Of a DNA stretch of 11,942 nt, positions 5,131-11,942 are shown piece by piece. This stretch comes from CAZKDV01 sp964551645 (lineage in GTDB: Bacteria; Bacteroidota; Bacteroidia; Bacteroidales; DTU049): assembly GCA_964551645.1 (NCBI GenBank), contig CAZKDV010000076.1:1-11942 (forward strand), read 5' to 3'. The position numbers and the translations under genes are program-made. The notes under the pieces are model-generated. The model was not told where the DNA came from, did no database searches, and was given only the letters and a program-made list of their open reading frames with translations. Within the stretch, counting starts at the first letter, position 1. Every line of letters starts with the position of its first letter.

Positions 5131-7288
5131 TATTCATCTCTTGGAGCAAATGCTTAGCTCCTGCCAATTTATCGGTAATAAACAATACATATCTAATATC
5201 TACGGTAATATTGCGGCACATTTCATCATCGAACATAATATCACTCATTGTAGACTCCCATGCTCTGTCAAAATTAATTCCAACAAGATGACCATCAGCA
5301 TTTAAAACCGGACTGCCTGAATTTCCGCCAGTTGTATGATTAGATGCAATAAAACCAACTCTCATGCTTCCATCGCTATGAGCATACTCGCCATAATCAG
5401 CTGTTGTAAAAAGATTCATAATATAATCCTCAAGCATATAATCTTCATTTCCTTGCAATGACTTCTCGATAATACCGTCAACTGTAGTATAATAATTGTA
5501 TGAAACACCATCATTAGGAGTGTACGGAGTTACCTTGCCGTATGCAACTCTGAGTGTACTATTAGCATCAGGATATAATGGTTTATTAGCTTGCATTTCC
5601 ATTATTCCTTGCATATAAATATGATACAAGCCGTTTAGTTGTTCATTAATTATGGCAATTTGAGGTCTTATTTTTCCGTAAAAAGCATTCATAATACTTT
5701 GCGATAATTGAAATCCGGGGTCTTTTTCTAATGTTTTTTGGATTTTTTTATAATTTGATTGTTTCAACAGATTTTCTAATTTTTCTTTATCTACAAAGAC
5801 CGAATTTGCAAAAACATAATCGACATATTCATTCAAATTTGATTTATATTTCTTTGAAATTAATGAAAAAACATCAGGCAAAAACTCATCTGATATTTGA
5901 TAATAATATGGCAAAATTGTTTTAGCTATTTTTTTATCAATATCTGCATTATAATCTTTAAAAATATTTGGAATATTTTTTTGCAATGCTTCTATTTCCT
6001 CTTGAATTAGCGATTCATTGTTTTTTACATCTGATAGCAAACTGTTTAATTTGTAAAATCCTATCGAATTTCGCACCACTTCGACAGCATAACCACCTTC
6101 GTAAAAAATTGCAAATGCAAATTCAACCAAATCTGATTTAGCATACAATTCAGTAAAATCATTCAGTAATTTGCCATATTTCTGTTTCCTTTCAGGAGTT
6201 GTATTAGCCCATTCTTGAAACTGTTTTTCAAATAATAATTTTTCTTCTATTCCATTTAATTTTTTAATTCCCCTGCTCTCTCCTATCATTTTTTTCCAAA
6301 AATTGGCAATTGAAGCATGTTTTGAAGCATATTGTATTCTGATAAAATCATTGTTTTTCGAATAATCTTCAATAATATCCATTCGTTTTCTTCTCATCTC
6401 AATTGAAATCGGATTATTAACTTCAACTGTTTGCCTAACACTATGCGAAGTAATGTATTGATTTGTTGTTCCGGGAAATCCGAAAACAAAAGTAAAATCA
6501 TCTTGTTCAACTCCTTTCAGCGAAATTGTAAAGCTATATTTTGGTTTGTAAGGCACATTGTCTTTGCTATATTTTGCAGGTTTATTGTCTTTATCGGCAT
6601 ATATTCTGAAAAACGAAAAATCGCCCGTATGTCGTGGCCACATCCAGTTATCTGTATCTCCGCCAAATTTGCCTATGCTTGAAGGTGGGGCGCCAACAAG
6701 ACGAATATCTTCAAACACTTCATAAACCATCATAATGTATTGATTCCCATAATAAAAAGGAATTACTTTAATTTGGTAATGATTGTTTTCGCTAGCATTT
6801 TTTATAATTTTCTCAATGTTTTTGTCTATTATATTTAGTCTTTGTTGTTCAGTTGAATTATCATCAATTCCTTCAAAAACTCTATTTGTTACATCTTCCA
6901 TAGAAACCAAAATAGAAGCTGTTAATCCCGGATTTGACAATTCTTCATCAATATTGTTTGCCCAAAAACCATTTTTCAGCAAATCATTATCAACAGTGCT
7001 ATGTGATTGAATTTTACCATATCCGCAATGATGATTTGTAAGCATTAGTCCTTGATTTGACACTATTTCGCCGGTGCAACCACCGCCAAACAATACAACT
7101 CCGTCTTTCATCGAAGCTTTGTTCAGGCTAAAAATATCTTCTGCACTTATTCTCATTCCCATAGCCTTCATTTCATTTTCATTAATTTCCTTCAAAAATA
7201 AAGGAACCCACATTCCTTCATCTGCTTTTAAGTGAGTTAAATTAATTATTTGACAACAAATAAGTAAAAAGATAATTCTGATTTTCAT
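5120..7288 (-). CDS. dpp11: Family S46 dipeptidyl-peptidase, DPP11 type (Asp/Glu-specific)
   Basis: Exported serine exopeptidase that removes dipeptides from peptide N-termini in the periplasm, so peptides can be used as carbon and nitrogen source. The 722-aa length matches P. gingivalis DPP11 (720). A signal peptide (about 1-22, hydrophobic 4-15) precedes D-E-G-M-W, the usual mature S46 start. The chymotrypsin-like catalytic residues are visible: His in LTNHHCGYG (86/87), Asp223 in WPRHTGDF, and nucleophile S657 in GGNSGSP. Specificity call: R675 in INFDRAWE aligns with the Arg673 that gives DPP11 its acidic P1 preference, whereas DPP7 has Gly there; S657 against the P. gingivalis S655 gives the same offset of two. 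The middle of the protein (about 300-560) is the helical regulatory domain typical of S46. No matching -7 box was found upstream. The gene converges on the HAD gene and shares 11 bp with it. Confidence 0.88.
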   Translation of the reverse strand: MKIRIIFLLICCQIINLTHLKADEGMWVPLFLKEINENEMKAMGMRISAEDIFSLNKASMKDGVVLFGGGCTGEIVSNQGLMLTNHHCGYGKIQSHSTVDNDLLKNGFWANNIDEELSNPGLTASILVSMEDVTNRVFEGIDDNSTEQQRLNIIDKNIEKIIKNASENNHYQIKVIPFYYGNQYIMMVYEVFEDIRLVGAPPSSIGKFGGDTDNWMWPRHTGDFSFFRIYADKDNKPAKYSKDNVPYKPKYSFTISLKGVEQDDFTFVFGFPGTTNQYITSHSVRQTVEVNNPISIEMRRKRMDIIEDYSKNNDFIRIQYASKHASIANFWKKMIGESRGIKKLNGIEEKLLFEKQFQEWANTTPERKQKYGKLLNDFTELYAKSDLVEFAFAIFYEGGYAVEVVRNSIGFYKLNSLLSDVKNNESLIQEEIEALQKNIPNIFKDYNADIDKKIAKTILPYYYQISDEFLPDVFSLISKKYKSNLNEYVDYVFANSVFVDKEKLENLLKQSNYKKIQKTLEKDPGFQLSQSIMNAFYGKIRPQIAIINEQLNGLYHIYMQGIMEMQANKPLYPDANSTLRVAYGKVTPYTPNDGVSYNYYTTVDGIIEKSLQGNEDYMLEDYIMNLFTTADYGEYAHSDGSMRVGFIASNHTTGGNSGSPVLNADGHLVGINFDRAWESTMSDIMFDDEMCRNITVDIRYVLFITDKLAGAKHLLQEMNISR

Positions 7289-7406
7289 ATTAATTTTATT
7301 TGTAAGTTATTAAATATCAATTTATTATTCCTGTTTTTATGCAATACAAGAATAAAGTGCAATTATATCAAATAAACGCATTATAAGTTAAGATTCATCA
7401 ATTTAA

Positions 7407-7784
7407 TTATTTTACCGCTATACACTCAATCTCAACTAATACCTCTAAAGGAAGTGTTTTTACTGCAAATGCTGCTCTTGCTGGCGGGTTTTCGGGAAAA
7501 TAAGTAGCATAAACTGTATTCATAGCTTGAAAGTTTGACATATCGGACAGTAAGCAAGTGCATTTAACAATATTTTCAAAACTATATCCTGCTTTTTCCA
7601 AAATTGCCTTGATGTTTTCCATAACTCTTGTAGTTTGCTCAGTAATCCCACCTTCAACAATTTTACTTGTTTCTGGATTTAGAGGAATTTGTCCAGATAT
7701 AAACAACATATTATTAATTTCAACTGCTTGGCTATATGGTCCAACAGCTTTAGGAGCTTTTTCTGTACTAATAATCTTTTTCAT
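7407..7784 (-). CDS. ridA: RidA / YjgF / YER057c family enamine-imine deaminase
   Basis: Small trimeric cytosolic enzyme that hydrolyses reactive 2-aminoacrylate-type enamines and imines released by PLP enzymes such as threonine and serine dehydratases, protecting other PLP enzymes. The 125-aa protein has the family's GPYSQAV (15-21), SGQIPLNPET (30-39), the catalytic R103 in PARAAFAV (E. coli R105), and E118/E120 in VEIECIAV. Length and motif spacing match RidA of about 128 aa. An in-frame ATG 24 codons upstream is rejected as the start: it would lie upstream of the -7 element at 7811-7818, and the extra residues match nothing in the family. The gene diverges from the glycosyltransferase gene. 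Confidence 0.95.
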   Translation of the reverse strand: MKKIISTEKAPKAVGPYSQAVEINNMLFISGQIPLNPETSKIVEGGITEQTTRVMENIKAILEKAGYSFENIVKCTCLLSDMSNFQAMNTVYATYFPENPPARAAFAVKTLPLEVLVEIECIAVK

Positions 7785-7810
7785 AAGTATTTGCGTTAAG
7801 TTTAGGGCTT

Positions 7811-7818
7811 CAAAATTA
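7811..7818 (-). promoter_or_regulatory. -7 promoter element of ridA
   Basis: The minus strand reads TAATTTTG (TAnnTTTG), ending 27 bases before the ridA ATG at 7784. It lies inside the extended reading frame and so supports the shorter protein. It is placed back to back with the glycosyltransferase promoter. Confidence 0.55.
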
Positions 7819-7860
7819 ATAAAAAAGAACGGATTATTCTTAATATTCATAATCATTTCC

Positions 7861-7868
7861 TAATTTTG
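7861..7868 (+). promoter_or_regulatory. -7 promoter element of the glycosyltransferase gene
   Basis: TAATTTTG matches TAnnTTTG and ends 20 bases before the ATG at 7888, the same spacing as for thiF. Its core is identical to the ridA element on the other strand, 43 bases away, so the 103-bp gap works as a compact divergent promoter. No clear -33 box was found. Confidence 0.55.
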
Positions 7869-7887
7869 CAGTCATATTTACGAACAC

Positions 7888-8883
7888 ATGAAGTATTCAA
7901 TCATTATTGCCACATACAATAGACTTGACGAATTGAAAGAGCTACTCGCTTCGGTTGAAGAACTTGCATTTGATAAAAATAAATTTGAATTAATATTTGT
8001 TGATGACGGTTCAAGCGATGGAAGTGGAGATTTCATAAATCAGTATAAAACAAAAAGCAATATACAAATTAAGTACTTTTTTCAGCAAAACAAAGGTCCT
8101 GCTGAAGCAAGAAATTATGGAATGAAAGAAGCAGATGGCGATTATTTTTTATTTACTGATTCCGACTGCTTATTTCCGCCGGATTATTTAACAAAAATTG
8201 ATGAATTTATCAAACAACATAAACCCGATGCTTTTGGCGGTCCCGACACTTATCATCCCAATTTTCCGCCTTTACTAAAAGCCATTAATTATGCAATGAC
8301 ATCATTCATAGGCACCGGTGGCACAAGAGGAGGAAAAATGAATATTCAGAAAAAATATTATCCACGCACTTTCAATATGGGAATTTCACGCGAAGTTTTT
8401 CAAAAAATTGGAGGTATGCCTAAACTTGAATACGGGCAAGGTGAAGATATGGAATTTTCAGGAAGAATTCATTCAAACGGTTTTTCTGTAATGTATATTC
8501 ACGATGCTCATGTTTACCACAAAAGAAGAACTTCTTTCAAAAAATTCTACAAACAAATATTCAATTGGGCTCAAGCAAGAATTAATTTGGGAAAGATACA
8601 TAAAGAATTACTAAAACCAATACATTTCGTTCCTGCCGCTTTATTATTGTTTTTAGTAGTTATTATAGTTTTATCTTTTTTTCCATTTTTCCCAACTTTG
8701 CAAGTATTTATGCTTATTGTTAGCATGATGTTTTTAATTGCAGTCATCGCATTTGTGCAGTCTTTAATTGAGTATAAGAACATCACAGTAGCCTTTCTCT
8801 CAATTGCTACCTTATATACACAAGTATTTGCTTATGCTGTGGGAATGTGGAGTGGGATTATTAAGTTTGTGAAAAAAAAGTAA
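7888..8883 (+). CDS. Membrane-anchored family 2 glycosyltransferase
   Basis: Predicted to transfer a sugar from a nucleotide-sugar donor at the inner face of the cytoplasmic membrane; acceptor and sugar are unknown. The 331-aa protein begins with a GT-A fold: SIIIATYNR (4-12), FVDDGSSD (37-44) for nucleotide binding, metal-binding D90-S-D92 (DxD), and GQGEDMEF with the general-base pair E186/D187. It ends with three hydrophobic segments at about 248-268, 271-293 and 300-325, then a basic K-K-K tail. This architecture is common in enzymes making surface polysaccharide or lipid-linked glycans, but no other glycan genes flank it here, so the pathway cannot be named. A promoter element lies just upstream, and ftsY downstream has its own, so it is probably transcribed alone. 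Confidence 0.88.
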   Translation: MKYSIIIATYNRLDELKELLASVEELAFDKNKFELIFVDDGSSDGSGDFINQYKTKSNIQIKYFFQQNKGPAEARNYGMKEADGDYFLFTDSDCLFPPDYLTKIDEFIKQHKPDAFGGPDTYHPNFPPLLKAINYAMTSFIGTGGTRGGKMNIQKKYYPRTFNMGISREVFQKIGGMPKLEYGQGEDMEFSGRIHSNGFSVMYIHDAHVYHKRRTSFKKFYKQIFNWAQARINLGKIHKELLKPIHFVPAALLLFLVVIIVLSFFPFFPTLQVFMLIVSMMFLIAVIAFVQSLIEYKNITVAFLSIATLYTQVFAYAVGMWSGIIKFVKKK

Positions 8884-8885
8884 TG

Positions 8886-8926
8886 TAATTAATTATTAAT
8901 CAATTAATTAAAATATCAATTAATTA
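8886..8926. repeat. AT-only hairpin with a 12-bp direct repeat
   Basis: TAATTAATT (8886-8894) and AATTAATTA (8902-8910) can form a nine-pair stem with a 7-base loop just after the glycosyltransferase stop codon. The 12-base word ATCAATTAATTA occurs at 8899-8910 and again at 8915-8926. It may be a weak terminator or simply low-complexity spacer; the sequence alone does not decide. Confidence 0.4.
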
Positions 8927-8940
8927 TCATTTTTAATTGG

Positions 8941-8948
8941 TAAATTTG
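8941..8948 (+). promoter_or_regulatory. -7 promoter element of ftsY-rimO
   Basis: TAAATTTG matches TAnnTTTG and ends 24 bases before the ftsY ATG. No strong -33 box is visible. It would drive both ftsY and rimO, which are two bases apart. Confidence 0.55.
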
Positions 8949-8971
8949 CAATTATATTTAAACAAAAAATT

Positions 8972-9925
8972 ATGGGTTTCTTTTCATTTTTTTCCAAGGA
9001 TAAGAAAGAAAAACTTGACCAAGGATTGACTAAAACAAGAGATAATTTTTTCTCTAAGCTATCGAAAGCAATTGTGGGGAAATCTGTTGTTGACGAAGAA
9101 GTGCTTGATAATATCGAAGAAGTATTAATTACCTCAGATGTTGGTCTATCAACGACTATTAAAATTATTGAACAACTTGAAAAACGAATTTCTAAAGAAA
9201 AATATATAAAAACAGAAGAAGTATATGATGTCCTTGAACATGAATTAACACAATTATTCTCCGAAAATACTACAACTATCGAAGGTTTTGATTTTCCGGA
9301 TAGAGATTATCCTTATGTAATTATGGTTGTTGGTGTTAATGGTGTTGGAAAAACTACAACTATTGGCAAGTTGGCACATCAATTTAAAAATGCAGGTAAA
9401 AAAGTAATTTTAGGTGCTGCTGACACATTTAGAGCCGCAGCTGTAGAACAATTAACTATATGGTCAGAAAGAGCAAACGTGGATATTGTTCAACAAGGAA
9501 TGAATGCCGACCCAGCATCGGTTGCTTACGAAACTATAAATACTGCAAAGTCAAAAGGCTATGATGTAGCAATTATCGATACTGCCGGCAGATTGCACAA
9601 TAAAACGAATTTAATGAACGAATTAGGCAAAATAAAAAGAGTAATGCAAAAAGTATTGCCAAATGCACCACATGAAATCTTACTCGTTTTAGATGCTTCT
9701 ACAGGTCAAAATGCAGTTGAACAAGCAAAACAATTTACTGCCGTTACTGATGTCAATGCTCTTGCACTTACAAAACTTGACGGAACAGCTAAGGGCGGTG
9801 TTGCAATTACTATTACCGACCAATTTAATATTCCTATTAAATACATCGGACTTGGCGAAAAAATTGAAGACTTGCAAATATTTGATAAAATTGAGTTTGT
9901 TAAGAGCTTATTTGTCCAAAACTAA
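8972..9925 (+). CDS. ftsY: Signal recognition particle receptor FtsY
   Basis: Membrane-associated SRP GTPase that docks Ffh-bound, translating ribosomes at the SecYEG translocon for co-translational insertion. In its 317 aa, the short N-terminal stretch (phenylalanine- and lysine-rich, 1-27) could form the membrane-contacting amphipathic helix. The N domain occupies about 30-110, and the G domain follows: G1 GVNGVGKT (121-128), the SRP-GTPase insertion with DTFRAAA (151-157), G3 DTAGR (203-207), G4 TKLD (267-270), and the C-terminal GLGEKIEDL segment typical of FtsY. There is no long acidic A domain as in E. coli FtsY, which is usual for compact versions. The rimO gene begins two bases after its stop. 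The pair suits co-expression of translation-related functions. Confidence 0.97.
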   Translation: MGFFSFFSKDKKEKLDQGLTKTRDNFFSKLSKAIVGKSVVDEEVLDNIEEVLITSDVGLSTTIKIIEQLEKRISKEKYIKTEEVYDVLEHELTQLFSENTTTIEGFDFPDRDYPYVIMVVGVNGVGKTTTIGKLAHQFKNAGKKVILGAADTFRAAAVEQLTIWSERANVDIVQQGMNADPASVAYETINTAKSKGYDVAIIDTAGRLHNKTNLMNELGKIKRVMQKVLPNAPHEILLVLDASTGQNAVEQAKQFTAVTDVNALALTKLDGTAKGGVAITITDQFNIPIKYIGLGEKIEDLQIFDKIEFVKSLFVQN

Positions 9926-9927
9926 AT

Positions 9928-11229
9928 ATGCAAAATAGAAATAAAACAATTTCAATAATAACACTTGGCTGTTCAAAAAATCAAGTTGATTCAGAAGATT
10001 TAGCGGGAATATTGCTTGCTTCTAACTATAAAATCAGTCATGAAACAGAATTTGCAGATATTATCATAATTAACACTTGCGGTTTCATTCTTGATGCAAA
10101 GACACAATCAATTGATACTATCATGTATTACATTGATGCCAAACAAAAAGGTAAAATTCAACAATTAGTAGTGTTCGGCTGTATGGTTGAACGCTATATT
10201 GAAGAATTAAGTTCAAGTTTGCCAGAAGTTGACGCATTTTTTGGGGTGAATGATGTTCCTAAAATCATAAAATGGATAAGTCATCAAAAAATTAAGCCAA
10301 CAACATATAATCGATTACTATCCACTCCGCCACATTATGCATATCTTAAAATAGCTGAAGGCTGTGATAGATTTTGTTCTTTTTGTGCAATACCGTCAAT
10401 TAGAGGAAAATACATATCTAAACCAATAGACGACATCATCAAAGAAGCAAAACATTTGGTTAAAAATGGAGTTAAAGAACTAATAATCATTGCTCAAGAT
10501 ACAACATTTTATGGTTGTGATTTGTATAACAAACAAATGCTCAATACTTTGTTAGAACGATTGGCAAAAGAATCAAATGCAGAATGGATAAGATTGCACT
10601 ATACTTATCCTTCGGATTTTCCATTAGAAGTAATTGATACCATAAATAAATATCCAAATATTTGCAAATACATTGACATTCCTTTTCAACATACCGATAA
10701 TGAAATATTAGAAAAAATGAAAAGAGGTCATACGCTAAAAGACATAGAAACTATAGTTTCGCACATCAGGAAAACCTCTAAAAACCTTCATATTCGCACA
10801 ACATTTATAACAGGCTTTCCTAATGAAACTGCAAAACAACACAAAGAATTAGTTAATAATTTGAAGAAATTCAAATTTGAAAGAGCCGGCGTTTTCACAT
10901 ATTCGGAAGAAGAAGGCACTGCCGCTGCACAATACAAAGATAATGTAAGCCAAAAAACTAAAGAAAAGCGACTTCAAGAGATAATGACAATTCAAGAAGA
11001 AATATCTTATCAAAACAACATCAAAAAAATAGGCAATATTTTTAAAGTTATAATTGATGAAGTACATGATTCTTATCTTTTAGCAAGAACAGAATATGAT
11101 TCTCCCGAAATTGACAATTTAGTTACAGTAAAATTATACGACAAGCAAATTTACAAACAAGGAACTTTTGTGAAAGTAAAAATTATTGGTGCCGACAGTT
11201 TTGATTTGCTTGCAGAAATAGTTGAATAA
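9928..11229 (+). CDS. rimO: Ribosomal protein S12 methylthiotransferase RimO
   Basis: Radical-SAM enzyme with two iron-sulfur clusters that adds a methylthio group to a conserved Asp of ribosomal protein S12. The 433-aa protein has the N-terminal methylthiotransferase domain with its three cluster cysteines, C15 in LGCSKNQ, C51 in INTCGF and C85 in FGCMVE. The radical-SAM motif C146-x3-C150-x2-C153 follows, then a C-terminal TRAM domain (about 368-433). LGCSKNQVDSE, the IPSIRGKY stretch after the SAM cysteines, and YSEEEGT mark it as RimO rather than the tRNA enzyme MiaB. It starts two bases after ftsY and shares its promoter. Length is normal and all six cluster cysteines are present. Confidence 0.96.
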   Translation: MQNRNKTISIITLGCSKNQVDSEDLAGILLASNYKISHETEFADIIIINTCGFILDAKTQSIDTIMYYIDAKQKGKIQQLVVFGCMVERYIEELSSSLPEVDAFFGVNDVPKIIKWISHQKIKPTTYNRLLSTPPHYAYLKIAEGCDRFCSFCAIPSIRGKYISKPIDDIIKEAKHLVKNGVKELIIIAQDTTFYGCDLYNKQMLNTLLERLAKESNAEWIRLHYTYPSDFPLEVIDTINKYPNICKYIDIPFQHTDNEILEKMKRGHTLKDIETIVSHIRKTSKNLHIRTTFITGFPNETAKQHKELVNNLKKFKFERAGVFTYSEEEGTAAAQYKDNVSQKTKEKRLQEIMTIQEEISYQNNIKKIGNIFKVIIDEVHDSYLLARTEYDSPEIDNLVTVKLYDKQIYKQGTFVKVKIIGADSFDLLAEIVE

Positions 11230-11305
11230 TTGTCAATACTGGCTTTGTTTATTAGTTATTTTGTAAAACAACCCTTAAATATTTAATAAATTAATTGTAA
11301 TATTT

Positions 11306-11830
11306 ATGAGCACAAACAAAAACTGGCATTGGATATATAATTATGCATTTGTATCAATTTTCGTAGGAACATATTTATTAGTCCATTTTTACGAAAAAAC
11401 AATCATTCCATTATACATTGTAATTGGCTTCATAATATTAAGTGCTGGATTGTTTGCACTAATAATAAAATTTAAACCTTTCAAAAAAATTCCGTTATTA
11501 GCATTTCCATTCTTTTTTCTTTCATTATTTGGAGTTGGAGTAAATTTAGCTACTATTCTGCTCATCTGCAACTTTTATATATCTCCAGCCAAAACATCTG
11601 AAACCCATATTTATCAAAAAGATGAATTAGAAACCATAAAACTTACAGCTTTCACTACTGAAAAAGGGAAAGTTATTTATGACTTTACTTTTAAAATTAA
11701 ATTCAATACGATACCAACTAAAAAAAGAGTGAGTCTTTCGGCAAATAATGCAAAAATAAAAGAGCTTCATATACACACAAAACAAGGATTGCTTGGATAT
11801 AGAGTAATAACTAAAAAAGAAGTGTTGTAA
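11306..11830 (+). CDS. Three-helix membrane protein of unknown function
   Basis: I do not recognise the family. The 174-aa protein has three hydrophobic segments at about 10-29, 33-54 and 62-92, separated by very short loops, and a soluble C-terminal part of about 80 residues (93-174). The tail is rich in Lys and Thr and looks like alternating beta-strands, ending with a charged K-K-E-V-L. The W-H-W near the N-terminus and a Pro-Phe-rich third helix are the only distinctive features. No catalytic motif is visible. It lies 76 bases after rimO; no exact TAnnTTTG box precedes it, so it could be read through from rimO or use a weaker promoter. The continuous 174-codon frame and the composition like its neighbours support a real gene. 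Confidence 0.7.
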   Translation: MSTNKNWHWIYNYAFVSIFVGTYLLVHFYEKTIIPLYIVIGFIILSAGLFALIIKFKPFKKIPLLAFPFFFLSLFGVGVNLATILLICNFYISPAKTSETHIYQKDELETIKLTAFTTEKGKVIYDFTFKIKFNTIPTKKRVSLSANNAKIKELHIHTKQGLLGYRVITKKEVL

Positions 11831-11856
11831 GCCTAATACATTGTTTATAATCGTTT

Positions 11857-11942
11857 TCAATAATACTTGTAATATAAAATGTTGTAGTTCATAGCAATAA
11901 CTCCAAACTTCTCAAATTTGATGAATATCCGAATTTCTTCGT
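11857..11942 (-). CDS. Possible 3' end of a minus-strand gene leaving the window
   Basis: One minus frame is open from the right edge to TGA at 11859-11857, about 28 codons, ending in N-I-L-Y-Y-K-Y-Y. The aromatic, alternating C-terminus could be the last strand of an outer-membrane beta-barrel, but the stretch is too short to claim this. It would converge on the membrane-protein gene with a 26-base gap. Open frames of this length can arise by chance. Confidence 0.3.
   Translation of the reverse strand, partial: EEIRIFIKFEKFGVIAMNYNILYYKYY

Noticed and set aside
6431..6682. Antisense open frame inside the dpp11 gene
   Set aside because: It covers the catalytic Asp region of a well-supported gene on the other strand, and its product has no recognisable features; AT-rich genes often leave such frames.
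7347..7354. TATTCTTG on the minus strand as a dpp11 promoter
   Set aside because: It misses one conserved base of TAnnTTTG and lies about 59 bases before the ATG, unlike the 20-27 bases seen for most protein genes here.
7785..7856. A 24-codon N-terminal extension of ridA starting at an upstream ATG
   Set aside because: The -7 promoter element at 7811-7818 lies inside it, the residues match nothing in the RidA family, and the shorter form has the standard length.
8886..8926. AATTAATT repeats as a phage or element attachment site
   Set aside because: No integrase, tRNA end or second copy accompanies them; simple A/T spacer or a weak terminator explains them.
9693..9938. Open frame of about 80 codons across the ftsY-rimO junction
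   Set aside because: It lies in another frame of two strongly supported genes and has a low-complexity Leu/Gln-rich product.

Overview
The window is AT-rich chromosomal DNA that looks like a member of the Bacteroidota (Bacteroidetes). Four things point there: a Bacteroidetes-type -7 promoter element (TAnnTTTG) sits a short distance before seven transcription units; clear Shine-Dalgarno sites are absent; there is a family S46 dipeptidyl-peptidase of the DPP11 type; and ftsY is followed directly by rimO, a pairing I associate with this phylum. I cannot name the genus. No mobile element, CRISPR array or tRNA gene was seen, and the codon and base composition look uniform.

Layout. Bases 1-124 hold what may be the last nine codons of a plus-strand gene and a weak AT-rich hairpin. 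A tmRNA gene (ssrA, 125-498, minus) follows and encodes the proteolysis tag GNNFSYQLAA. Next is folA (dihydrofolate reductase, minus), with its own promoter. Divergent from folA is a two-gene unit, thiF-thiS, encoding an E1-like activating enzyme and its sulfur-carrier substrate, with no other thiamine genes nearby. A promoter at about 2075 then precedes a plus-strand cluster: a small unrecognised lipoprotein, a 642-residue protein that fuses 3-dehydroquinase, shikimate dehydrogenase and shikimate kinase, and a HAD-family phosphatase that starts one base after the fusion gene.

The dpp11-like peptidase gene (minus) converges on the phosphatase gene and overlaps its end by 11 bp. Beyond it lie ridA (minus) and a membrane-bound family 2 glycosyltransferase (plus), which diverge from a 103-bp region carrying one promoter for each. 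Then come ftsY (signal recognition particle receptor) and rimO (ribosomal protein S12 methylthiotransferase) as a tight pair, and a small three-helix membrane protein of unknown function. The right edge may hold the last codons of a minus-strand gene.

The standout is the AroD-AroE-AroK fusion. Its three domains lie in the same order as the three consecutive reactions they catalyse, dehydroquinate to shikimate 3-phosphate. All three carry most of their catalytic residues, and the order differs from the fungal pentafunctional AROM protein. The rest is mostly housekeeping: translation rescue (ssrA), S12 modification (rimO), membrane targeting (ftsY), folate and thiamine metabolism, and damage control of reactive enamines (ridA).
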